From Methylococcaceae bacterium UBA659 (GTDB lineage Bacteria; Pseudomonadota; Gammaproteobacteria; Methylococcales; Methylomonadaceae), in the NCBI GenBank assembly GCA_002299495.1, contig DBNZ01000101.1:1-18031 (forward strand): a stretch of DNA of 18,031 nt, read 5' to 3'. The position numbers were made by a program, and so were the translations under genes. The notes under the pieces were generated by a model, which was given only the letters and a program-made list of their open reading frames with translations, was not told where the DNA came from and ran no database searches. Positions 1-6,442 of the stretch are shown here, piece after piece; position 1 is the stretch's first letter, and every line of letters starts with the position of its first letter.

Positions 1-216
1 AAGCAAACGCAAGCCCGTACTTTGCCCCGAAGGCCGAGCAGCAGGCCAGCAACCGGGCAGCGCCGCCGGAGCACGCGGAGGTGGAACGGCAGAAACCAGA
101 GCGAGGCCTAACTTATTTTTAGGTGTTTTTGGACCTAGACAAGGGGTGCACTTTACTCTAATCCGGCGCGGTTTTGGCTTTCATTGGAAAATCGGCGGTC
201 TTGGCTACTGGAAATC
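1..216. other. Left-edge region without a supportable gene
   Basis: No gene is called here. On the plus strand one frame stays open from the left edge to a TAG at 218-220, and another from the edge to a stop near 121. Either could be the tail of a gene that begins outside the window, but neither translation has a motif I recognise. The first is rich in Gly, Ala and Arg, as GC-rich non-coding DNA often is. The stretch lies downstream of bioD, and I see no hairpin followed by a T-run on the minus strand to end the biotin operon here. Confidence 0.4.
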
Positions 217-888
217 CTAGCGGGTTTCCGGCACCCGCAAACCGCTGGCCAGGCTCTTAAAATCCGGCGTTTCTTGATACGGCAACACCCCCAGCAACGG
301 CGCCGCTACGGCCGCTTGGATGGCGGCGATATTCTCCCGTTGATAAGGCATGTCACGCTCTAGGCAGCTAGCCAGCCAACCGGCGCAATGCAAGCCTTTT
401 GCCGAGATGGCCTGGGCGGTCAGTTTGGCGTGGTTGATGCAGCCTAGCCTTATGCCCACCACCAAAATGACCGGCAAGCCCAGCGCCTTGGCCAAATCGC
501 TGTTGTCCGCATCGGCATTGACCGGCGACAGCCAACCGCCCGCCCCTTCCACCAACACCCATTCGGCCTTGGCTTGTAATTGGGCATAACCAGCCTGCAC
601 TTGGTCCATTTTTAGCGGGTCATCTCTTCCCGCCAGATGCGGCGACACCGCTTCCTCATAAGCATAAGGGTTGATCAGGGAGTAAGCGACGCCAACCGAA
701 GCGTTAGCTTGCAGCATCAAGGCGTCGTCATTGACCCATTGCCCTGCTTGCAGCGTACAACCCGACGCCACCGGCTTCATGCCGACCACGGTGTCGCCCA
801 GTTGCCGGAATTTATGCATCAGGGCGACCGTCGCCCACGTCTTACCTACATTTGTGTCAGTCCCGGTAATAAAGTAACCTTTTTTCAT
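217..888 (-). CDS. bioD: Dethiobiotin synthetase BioD
   Basis: ATP-dependent dethiobiotin synthase: it closes the ureido ring of 7,8-diaminopelargonate with CO2, the penultimate step of biotin synthesis, in the cytoplasm. The 223-residue protein has the family's usual length. It opens with the P-loop GTDTNVGKT (residues 9-17), followed by the substrate-site MKPVASG (37-43, Lys38) and VEGAGGW (113-119), whose Glu and Gly residues are conserved in BioD. Its ATG overlaps the bioC stop in an ATGA arrangement, so translation is probably coupled. It is the last gene of the biotin operon. I could not identify a clear terminator after it. Confidence 0.96.
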   Translation of the reverse strand: MKKGYFITGTDTNVGKTWATVALMHKFRQLGDTVVGMKPVASGCTLQAGQWVNDDALMLQANASVGVAYSLINPYAYEEAVSPHLAGRDDPLKMDQVQAGYAQLQAKAEWVLVEGAGGWLSPVNADADNSDLAKALGLPVILVVGIRLGCINHAKLTAQAISAKGLHCAGWLASCLERDMPYQRENIAAIQAAVAAPLLGVLPYQETPDFKSLASGLRVPETR

Positions 889-1667
889 CGCGTTGCCGTT
901 AGGGTGATGACATGAAAACTAGCCGTTATCTGTGCGCCGCACAGGCGTTGATAAGCCGCCATCATGGTCTGCATTTTTTGTTTCCCGGTCAGGTGTGAGC
1001 TGTGGCCAGCCACAACCGTCCGGGCGCCCAATTGTTTCAATTCCTTAAGCAAATCCAAGACGCAGCCGTATCGGGGCTGATAGCGCCGGCTATGTGATTG
1101 GATATCGCTAAATCCGGCTTCCTGCACCGCCTGCAACAGCCGCTGTCTGTCATAAAATGCGTTGACATGTCGATGGCTGTCCACCGTTGCCCAGGCATTT
1201 TTTAATTCCTGCAAGGTGCCGTCGCCAAAAGTGGAAAACGCCAAACTTCCACCCGGTTTTAATGCCCGGCAAATATCGGCCAAGGCCTGATCCAGCTGGC
1301 CACACCATTGCAAGGCCAAGTTTGAGACGACTAAATCCAAGCTGGCATCGGCAAACGGCAAGTTTTCGGCATCGGCGCAAACGTAGCTTATGGTTTTGGC
1401 ATTTAATTTGCTTCGCGCCATCCGTAGCATGGGGACAGCCAAATCCAGGGCTGTGATGGGTTGCCCAGGCCGCCCCTTTAGCAATTCGGCCGTCAAAAAA
1501 CCGGTGCCGCATCCCAAATCCACTATCCGGCCCGTGATTTTATTGGCATCCAGATGCTGCAACAACTGCAAGCCAACCTCACGTTGCAACTGCGCCACTT
1601 GGTCATAGCCGTGGGCGGCGGCAGAAAATGCCTGCCGGATCTTGGTTTTCTCTGAGTTCCCAAGCAT
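885..1667 (-). CDS. bioC: Malonyl-ACP O-methyltransferase BioC
   Basis: SAM-dependent methyltransferase that methylates the free carboxyl of malonyl-ACP. This lets the fatty-acid synthesis enzymes elongate the disguised substrate to pimeloyl-ACP methyl ester. The 260-residue protein carries SAM motif I, VDLGCGTGF (residues 49-57). Further on it has the class I methyltransferase stretches DAENLPFADASLDLVVSN and LKPGGSLAFSTFG. The N-terminal region with KIRQAFSAAAHGYDQVAQLQ is typical of BioC. The ATG directly follows the bioH TAG with no spacer, and the TGA overlaps the bioD ATG. The operon context makes the BioC assignment firm over a generic methyltransferase. Confidence 0.95.
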   Translation of the reverse strand: MLGNSEKTKIRQAFSAAAHGYDQVAQLQREVGLQLLQHLDANKITGRIVDLGCGTGFLTAELLKGRPGQPITALDLAVPMLRMARSKLNAKTISYVCADAENLPFADASLDLVVSNLALQWCGQLDQALADICRALKPGGSLAFSTFGDGTLQELKNAWATVDSHRHVNAFYDRQRLLQAVQEAGFSDIQSHSRRYQPRYGCVLDLLKELKQLGARTVVAGHSSHLTGKQKMQTMMAAYQRLCGAQITASFHVITLTATR

Positions 1668-2438
1668 CTAGCGGTGATCCAGAAAATCGGTAATGGCCGC
1701 CCGCAATGCCTGGGGATGCGATAAAAACGGCAAATGCCCCGCCCGGTCGATGATCTGGGTTTTGATGTTGTCGGACAGCGAACCTATCTGGGGGATGGCG
1801 GCGGCCGGCACCAAGCTGTCATGGCTGCCTGAAACCACCAAAACCGGCTTTTCGGTGGCCGCCAAAAATGGGCGCAAATCGGCCTGCTTGAGAATGTCCA
1901 AACCGCCTTGCAAGGTTTCGGCATTGGGGGGGGCGCATTCGGCGACAGCGGTTTTCAATATTTTTAGCAGCCTCCTGCCCTCCGGCAAGCCGTTGACTTG
2001 CAAGGCCAAAAACCGCGTCAAGGCGGCGTGGCAATCGACCGCCAAGGTATCGGCGAATTGCTGCAGAACGTGCGGCTTGGCTCCGTGCCAGTTTTCGGCT
2101 TCGGTAAAATGCGGATTCCCGGCCAGCAGAATTAATCCCCGCACCCGTTTTGGGTGGCGCCTGGCCAATTCTAATACCACGCTGGCCCCTAAAGACCAAC
2201 CTAGCCACCAACTGCTGGCTTCCTGATAGCTGTCCGCAAGGGCATCGGCGGCGGCCGCCAACGTAAAGGGGTCGATTTCGCCGCTACGGCCATGCCCCGG
2301 CAAATCCAGGCAAGTGACTCGATAGCGGCCTGCCAAGCTGTGGGCAAACCCGCGCCAAATGCCGCTGTGCATCGCCCAGCCATGCACCAACGCCAACGGT
2401 TGGCCGACGCCGGATGTGTGTTGATAAATGTGGGTCAT
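1668..2438 (-). CDS. bioH: Pimeloyl-ACP methyl ester esterase BioH
   Basis: Alpha/beta hydrolase that removes the methyl ester from pimeloyl-ACP methyl ester, ending the BioC-BioH cycle so that BioF can use the product. With the ATG at 2438-2436 the protein has 256 residues. The catalytic triad then falls at Ser82 (GWSLG elbow), Asp207 (GSHDSLVP) and His235 (RAGHLPF), the same numbers as in E. coli BioH. A longer in-frame reading up to 2501 exists, but it runs into bioF and adds residues without family resemblance. The chosen ATG overlaps the bioF TGA as ATGA, which supports it. bioC follows with zero spacing. Confidence 0.96.
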   Translation of the reverse strand: MTHIYQHTSGVGQPLALVHGWAMHSGIWRGFAHSLAGRYRVTCLDLPGHGRSGEIDPFTLAAAADALADSYQEASSWWLGWSLGASVVLELARRHPKRVRGLILLAGNPHFTEAENWHGAKPHVLQQFADTLAVDCHAALTRFLALQVNGLPEGRRLLKILKTAVAECAPPNAETLQGGLDILKQADLRPFLAATEKPVLVVSGSHDSLVPAAAIPQIGSLSDNIKTQIIDRAGHLPFLSHPQALRAAITDFLDHR

Positions 2439-3601
2439 CAAGGTCTTATCCTCAGCGCCAGCGTCTCCAACAGACGATCTAATTGCTCTTGGTCGTGCCA
2501 TGCCGAAAAGGTGACCCGTAGCCGTGCGCTGCCTTTAGGGACGGTAGGCGGCCTGATGGCGCCGACCCAAAAGCCCGCTTCCCACAAAGCATTGCTTAAC
2601 CGCACCGCCTCTTGACTTTCGCCAATCAGGATCGGTTGTATCGCCGAACTGGATGGCATCAAAGGCAAACCCAATTGCCCCGCCCCTTGTTTAAAATGGG
2701 CAACCAAATGGTTGAGCTTGTCCCTGCGCCAGGTTTCGTTTATGACGATCTGCAAACTTGCCCGAGTGGCTTCGGCGATGGCGGCAGGCAACGCGGTGGT
2801 GTAGATATACGTCCTGGCCGATTGGATCAAGGTTTCGACCAATGCCTCGGAACCGGCGACAAAAGCGCCGAAACTGCCAAAAGCCTTGCCCAATGTCCCC
2901 ATCAACACCGGAACATCGGTTTGGTTCAGGCCGAAATGCTCCAACAGACCGCCGCCGCGTTCGCCCATTACGCCCAAGCCGTGGGCATCATCAACCATCA
3001 GCCAGGCCGCCTGTTCCAGGGCCAACGCGGCCAGTTCCGGCAAAGGCGCAAAATCCCCGTCCATGCTGAACACGCCGTCGGTAACGATAAGCTTATGGCC
3101 CGCAGATTGCTCCAGCAGCCTTTGCAAATGGCGGGTATCGGCATGGCCATAACGTTTAAACTTCGCCCCCGACGACAACCCGCCATCCAGCAACGAGGCA
3201 TGGTTCAGACGGTCTTCAAACACCCAATCCTTAGACCCGGCCAGCGCATTAATGGTACCGATGTTTGCCATGTAACCCGTCGCAAACAACAAGGCGCGGT
3301 CGCGCCCGGTAAACTCCGCCAGCTCCTCCTCCAACGCATGGTGCGCCCGGCTATGCCCGCAAATCAAATGCGCCGAACCGCTGCCGACACCGTAATCCTC
3401 CGCGCCTTGCTTAAAAGCCGCCAATACCGCCGGATGGTTCGCTAACCCCAGGTAATCGTTGCTACAAAAATTGATGACGGGCTTATCCCCGACTATGACC
3501 TTTACGGATTGCGGCGATGTTAAAATCCTGCGGACACGGTAACGGTTTGCCTCAGCTACGCTTTTTAGACCAGCCGCTAGTGTTTCGGATATGTCTGACA
3601 A
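2438..3601 (-). CDS. bioF: 8-amino-7-oxononanoate synthase BioF
   Basis: PLP enzyme that condenses pimeloyl-ACP with L-alanine, releasing CO2, to give 8-amino-7-oxononanoate. The 387-residue length fits the family (about 384). Visible landmarks are SNDYLGLANHP (from residue 47), the glycine-rich GSGSAHLICGHS, the PLP-contacting VDDAHGLG (203-210, with Asp204 and His207), and the Schiff-base lysine in GTLGKAFG (Lys239). IRPPTVPKGSARLRVTFSA near the C-terminus is typical. The start is TTG, three bases after the bioB stop, with no clear Shine-Dalgarno. No ATG or GTG gives the normal N-terminus, so translation probably depends on coupling to bioB. Confidence 0.95.
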   Translation of the reverse strand: MSDISETLAAGLKSVAEANRYRVRRILTSPQSVKVIVGDKPVINFCSNDYLGLANHPAVLAAFKQGAEDYGVGSGSAHLICGHSRAHHALEEELAEFTGRDRALLFATGYMANIGTINALAGSKDWVFEDRLNHASLLDGGLSSGAKFKRYGHADTRHLQRLLEQSAGHKLIVTDGVFSMDGDFAPLPELAALALEQAAWLMVDDAHGLGVMGERGGGLLEHFGLNQTDVPVLMGTLGKAFGSFGAFVAGSEALVETLIQSARTYIYTTALPAAIAEATRASLQIVINETWRRDKLNHLVAHFKQGAGQLGLPLMPSSSAIQPILIGESQEAVRLSNALWEAGFWVGAIRPPTVPKGSARLRVTFSAWHDQEQLDRLLETLALRIRP

Positions 3602-3604
3602 CTT

Positions 3605-4585
3605 TTAACCAACCGACCGTTTTTGCCCAGCATAACTGGACCCGCCCGAATGCAAGCCTAACCGCCCAAACAACGCTAAGTCCTGGTTGGTCATAGGATT
3701 ATCGGTGGTCAACAATTTATCGCCGTAAAAAATAGAATTGGCCCCCGCTAAAAAACACAAAGCCTGCATTTCATCGCTCATGCTGTTGCGCCCGGCCGAC
3801 AAGCGCACCCGCGAGGCAGGCATCATGATGCGGGCGGCGGCGATAGTGCGGATGAACAACAGCGGGTCCAGTGGTGCCGTACCCATCAACGGCGTCCCTT
3901 CGACTTGCACCAGCATGTTGATTGGCACGCTTTCCGGATGCTGCGGCAGGCTCGCTAATTGCAGCAGCAGTTTGGCCCGGTCGGCATCGCTTTCGCCCAT
4001 GCCGACGATGCCGCCGCAGCAAACGTTGATGCCGGCTTCCCTAACCCGTTCTAAGGTGTCCAAGCGGTCTTGGTAACTGCGGGTGGTGATGATTTCCGAA
4101 TAATAGTCTTCGGAGGTGTCCAAATTGTGGTTGTAATAATCCAGGCCGCCTGCCTTCAAGCGAGCGGTCTGCCTATCGGTCAACATGCCTAAGGTCACGC
4201 AGGTTTCCATCCCTAAGGCCTTCACGCCCTGCACCATTTCCACCACGCGCTCAATATCGCGGTCTTTCGGTTGGCGCCAGGCCGCCCCCATGCAAAACCT
4301 GGACGCACCCTGGCTTTTTGCTTGTTGCGCCGCCGCCAGCACCTTATCCACCGGCATCAACGCTTCCGGAGTCAGGCCGGAATCGTAACGGGCGCTTTGC
4401 GGGCAATAGCCGCAATCCTCCGCACAAGAGCCAGTCTTGATGCTCAACAGGCTGCTGATTTGGATTTCGTTAGGATCAAAATGCTGGCGGTGGGTAGTTT
4501 GGGCTTGAAAGATAAGGTCGTTAAACGGCATGGCAAACAAAGCTTGGACTTCTGCAAGCTGCCAATCATGACGGATTTCGGGCAT
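3605..4585 (-). CDS. bioB: Biotin synthase BioB
   Basis: Radical SAM enzyme that inserts sulfur into dethiobiotin to form biotin. The 326-residue protein has the radical SAM cluster motif CxxxCxxC at Cys54, Cys58 and Cys61. The ligands of the sacrificial [2Fe-2S] cluster are also visible: Cys98 (RFCMGAAWR), Cys129 (ETCVTLG), Cys189 (NVCCGGIVGMGE) and Arg261 (SRVRLSAGR). All sit one residue past their E. coli positions. The ATG has a GGAG eight bases upstream. This is the first gene of the operon; bioF starts three bases after its TAA. The 60-base gap to comF must hold the promoter, but I could not pick a convincing one, nor a clear BirA-type operator. Confidence 0.97.
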   Translation of the reverse strand: MPEIRHDWQLAEVQALFAMPFNDLIFQAQTTHRQHFDPNEIQISSLLSIKTGSCAEDCGYCPQSARYDSGLTPEALMPVDKVLAAAQQAKSQGASRFCMGAAWRQPKDRDIERVVEMVQGVKALGMETCVTLGMLTDRQTARLKAGGLDYYNHNLDTSEDYYSEIITTRSYQDRLDTLERVREAGINVCCGGIVGMGESDADRAKLLLQLASLPQHPESVPINMLVQVEGTPLMGTAPLDPLLFIRTIAAARIMMPASRVRLSAGRNSMSDEMQALCFLAGANSIFYGDKLLTTDNPMTNQDLALFGRLGLHSGGSSYAGQKRSVG

Positions 4586-4593
4586 TCGGCGTA

Positions 4594-4597
4594 CTCC
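4594..4597 (-). promoter_or_regulatory. Ribosome binding site of bioB
   Basis: On the minus strand GGAG lies eight bases before the bioB ATG. It is the clearest Shine-Dalgarno of the biotin operon and supports the bioB start; bioF, bioH, bioC and bioD rely on overlaps or near-contiguous junctions. Confidence 0.7.
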
Positions 4598-4645
4598 GGT
4601 CTATAGTTGTCGATAAGCGTCCCTGACACCGATCAACTTTTTACA

Positions 4646-5353
4646 ATGAAAAAAGCTTACCACTGGCCAAACATTATACAGGATTGTTTATTTCCGCCAA
4701 CTTGTCTGTTATGCGGCCACGACGGCGACAACCGCAGGGATCTGTGCCATTTTTGCCATCTCGACTTGCCGTGGAACAGGGCTTGTTGTCTACGTTGCGG
4801 GGCCGTTATGGAAACTGGGCCAACCGTGACTGGGCCGTGTGGTCATTGCCTATCTAACGCGCCCGCCTTCGACGAAACCCACGCGCCTTTTATTTACCAA
4901 GGCGCCATCCGTTATTTGATCACCTCGCTAAAATTTAACTCCGCTTACCAAAATGCCAGGCTGTTAGGGCAATTACTGGCGGAACATCTGGCCCATACGG
5001 CGTCAGCACCGGAATCGGTCATACCCGTACCCTTGCACCCATTCCGCTACCAGGAGCGGGGCTTTAACCAAGCCATAGAGATTGCCCGGACAGTGACCCA
5101 GGAACTGGGCCTGCCACTCGATTTAACCAGCTGTCGACGGCTACGCAATACCAAGCAGCAGACTTCCTTATCGGCACGGCAACGCCACCGCAATATGAAA
5201 CAGGCTTTTGCCGTGGCCAAACCGCTTAAGGCAAAACATGTGGCCATCCTGGACGATGTCATGACCACAGGCTCGACCACGCACGAATTGGCGTTGGCAT
5301 TGAAACAGGCCGGGGTAGAAAAAGTGGATGTTTGGGTTTGCGCCAGGTCTTAA
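4646..5353 (+). CDS. ComF family phosphoribosyltransferase-like protein
   Basis: Member of the ComF/GntX family: an N-terminal Cys-rich zinc-binding part followed by a type I phosphoribosyltransferase fold. ComF proteins are linked to DNA uptake in naturally competent bacteria, but the biochemical activity is not settled. With the ATG at 4646 the protein has 235 residues, the usual size. It shows CxxC pairs at Cys20/23, Cys34/37, Cys48/51 and Cys65/68, the VIPVPLHPFRYQERGFNQA region (125-143), and the PRPP-loop VAILDDVMTTGST (199-211). A TTG at 4607 would add 13 residues without family support. No good Shine-Dalgarno is visible. It diverges from bioB, a neighbourhood known from other gammaproteobacteria. 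Confidence 0.9.
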   Translation: MKKAYHWPNIIQDCLFPPTCLLCGHDGDNRRDLCHFCHLDLPWNRACCLRCGAVMETGPTVTGPCGHCLSNAPAFDETHAPFIYQGAIRYLITSLKFNSAYQNARLLGQLLAEHLAHTASAPESVIPVPLHPFRYQERGFNQAIEIARTVTQELGLPLDLTSCRRLRNTKQQTSLSARQRHRNMKQAFAVAKPLKAKHVAILDDVMTTGSTTHELALALKQAGVEKVDVWVCARS

Positions 5354-5450
5354 GGGTTTCTTCAGACCTTAAAAAGCACAGGTGTTCCCAACAGATGGGT
5401 AATGGCCGCTGGCCGGGGATTAGGTGTTTAGTTCCTAGAGAGAATGGCCA

Positions 5451-5615
5451 GGTGATTTGAAAGCCGCCGCTGGCGTTTAAAATGCCTTTGCAAGTTTGGT
5501 ACGGTGTTAAAAACGCTGAATTAGAACCCACATAATGAACACTGGCAAGTGACCTGTTACTGACCATCAACCGATTTCCGCCAACTTTTTAAGATTGGCG
5601 TCAATTCAAATCACC
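5451..5615. repeat. 165-base segment bounded by 11-base inverted repeats
   Basis: The ends GGTGATTTGAA (5451-5461) and TTCAAATCACC (5605-5615) are perfect reverse complements. The interior has a second, shorter hairpin at 5579-5600. Size and form are compatible with a decayed MITE-like element. I see no target-site duplication, and a chance origin of the 11-base pair cannot be excluded. Confidence 0.4.
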
Positions 5616-5628
5616 CTCTTTAGGCAGG

Positions 5629-5673
5629 GGTTAACAGGTGACGGTAGGGGCGGGGCTGCTACGATTTTTAACC
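5629..5673 (+). repeat. REP-like palindromic repeat, copy 1
   Basis: This stretch matches the reverse complement of 14356-14398. Shared blocks are a 22-base left part with one mismatch (ending in GTGACGGTAGGGG) and a right part CTACGATTTTTA. Only the centre differs, by substitutions and one base of length. The core can fold with GTAG and CTAC as outer stem and one internal mismatch. It lies between comF and the cold-shock gene. Confidence 0.8.
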
Positions 5674-5759
5674 GGTTCGTATCTGACCACCGCCTAAATT
5701 GCCCTTTTTAACACGGCTGCCAATTCCTACTAAAAATGGCATAGAGTCGAAAATATCAG

Positions 5760-5765
5760 TACAAT
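5760..5765 (+). promoter_or_regulatory. Possible -10 box of the cold-shock gene
   Basis: TACAAT differs from the sigma-70 -10 consensus at one position. Starting transcription just after it would give a leader of about 95 bases before the ATG at 5867, in line with the long leaders of cspA-type genes. No convincing -35 box lies 16-18 bases upstream, so this stays tentative. Confidence 0.3.
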
Positions 5766-5853
5766 TCACGCCCGCAGAGTAATGATATTGCCCTACCGCT
5801 TGCCTTTTGTTGTGCGGCCGTCAGCACTCTGTGACATGTTGAGTTTTTATCTT

Positions 5854-5858
5854 AGGAG
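5854..5858 (+). promoter_or_regulatory. Ribosome binding site of the cold-shock gene
   Basis: AGGAG ends eight bases before the ATG at 5867. It is the strongest Shine-Dalgarno in the window and fixes the start of the cold-shock protein. Confidence 0.8.
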
Positions 5859-5866
5859 TTTTTTCA

Positions 5867-6073
5867 ATGGCAACAGGCACTGTGAAGTGGTTTAACAACA
5901 CCAAAGGCTTTGGTTTTATCGCACCGAACGAAGGCGGCGATGATGTATTTGTCCATCATTCGGTCATTAAAGGGGACGGTTTCAAAACCCTCAATGAAGG
6001 CCAAAAAGTGACATTCGATGTGGAATCCGGACCTAAGGGTTTAACCGCAATCAATGTCAACCCTGCAAATTAA
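5867..6073 (+). CDS. CspA-family cold-shock protein
   Basis: Small single-domain (OB-fold) protein that binds single-stranded nucleic acid and acts as an RNA chaperone in the cytoplasm. Its 68 residues are the normal family length. RNP1 is KGFGFI (13-18) and RNP2 is DVFVHHS (26-32); the N-terminal GTVKWFN block and the GPKGLTAINV end are also typical. The gene is monocistronic: strong AGGAG, long probable leader, and an intrinsic terminator 20 bases after the stop. I cannot tell from sequence whether it is cold-induced or constitutive, since paralogues differ, so no specific symbol is given. Confidence 0.95.
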   Translation: MATGTVKWFNNTKGFGFIAPNEGGDDVFVHHSVIKGDGFKTLNEGQKVTFDVESGPKGLTAINVNPAN

Positions 6074-6093
6074 AGCTTAAACCCGATCCAGAG

Positions 6094-6127
6094 AAAAGCT
6101 TTTGCAGAAAACTCAAAAGCTTTTTTT
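6094..6127 (+). terminator. Intrinsic terminator of the cold-shock gene
   Basis: A perfect 11-base stem, AAAAGCTTTTG (6094-6104) with CAAAAGCTTTT (6114-6124), closes a 9-base loop. The right arm runs into a continuous T-tract to 6127. It lies just after the cold-shock stop codon, where a rho-independent terminator is expected. Confidence 0.88.
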
Positions 6128-6442
6128 CCTTGGCTAATGGCCTTGGCTAAATTCCCGCCGCATCATCCTAACCCACGATGCCCAAAGCCAAGTAGGGGGC
6201 TATAAAAAACAGGAGCGTCCCTGACTTTAGGACTATCATGCCACCATCATGCAAGGCATAGAAATGTTGTCAGGGGATAGTAAAAAATTTGCCGTGCAAC
6301 TGAAATACCCAGTCACGTTCAAAGGTGAACGGCAAAAACTACCACGACAACAAGCCTATGTTGATGATGGCCGCCCAACCCAGCGCTGCGCGAAAAATGT
6401 CAATAGTCGTTTTCTCTCCCCCTTATTCCCAAAAACATCGTC
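6128..6442. other. Intergenic region upstream of tamA
   Basis: There is no gene I can support in these 315 bases. They hold an imperfect tandem repeat (CCTTGGCTAA at 6128-6137 and again at 6141-6150) and a nested inverted repeat at 6219-6275. A 66-codon open frame (6249-6449) has no recognisable motif and an unconvincing composition. The tamA promoter presumably lies here, but no clear -35/-10 pair stands out. Confidence 0.5.
6219..6275. repeat. Nested inverted repeat upstream of tamA
   Basis: Outer arms CCCTGAC (6219-6225) and GTCAGGG (6269-6275) enclose inner arms ATGCC (6238-6242) and GGCAT (6255-6259). In RNA this could form a two-tier hairpin about 170 bases before the annotated tamA start. 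No T-tract follows, so it is not an intrinsic terminator. It may be a repeat remnant or a leader structure. Confidence 0.4.

Larger units (their letters stand above)
5354..5866. other. Repeat-rich intergenic region between comF and the cold-shock gene
   Basis: I see no gene in these 513 bases. Four inverted structures stand out. One spans the comF stop (AGGTCT at 5345-5350 with AGACCT at 5364-5369). An 11-base inverted pair reads GGTGATTTGAA at 5451-5461 and TTCAAATCACC at 5605-5615. A small hairpin is CGCCAA/TTGGCG at 5579-5600. A REP-like element lies at 5629-5673 and is listed separately. The last 100 bases or so are probably the promoter and leader of the cold-shock gene. A minus-strand open frame over the left part has no coding character that I recognise. 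Confidence 0.55.

Noticed and set aside
120..160. Hairpin TAGGT/ACCTA as terminator of the biotin operon
   Set aside because: The stem is only five bases, and no T-run follows on the minus strand.
2612..3445. 277-codon plus-strand open frame opposite bioF
   Set aside because: It is antisense to a clear bioF and comes from GC-rich codon structure; the translation is rich in Arg, Gln and Pro with no family motif.
4586..4645. BirA operator or divergent promoter between bioB and comF
   Set aside because: Only fragments resembling a half-site (TTGTAAAAA on the minus strand) were found, with no matching second half at the right spacing; no -35/-10 pair was convincing.
5259..5570. 103-codon minus-strand open frame over the comF end and the following gap
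   Set aside because: It overlaps the comF coding end and repeat-rich DNA, and the translation resembles no family.
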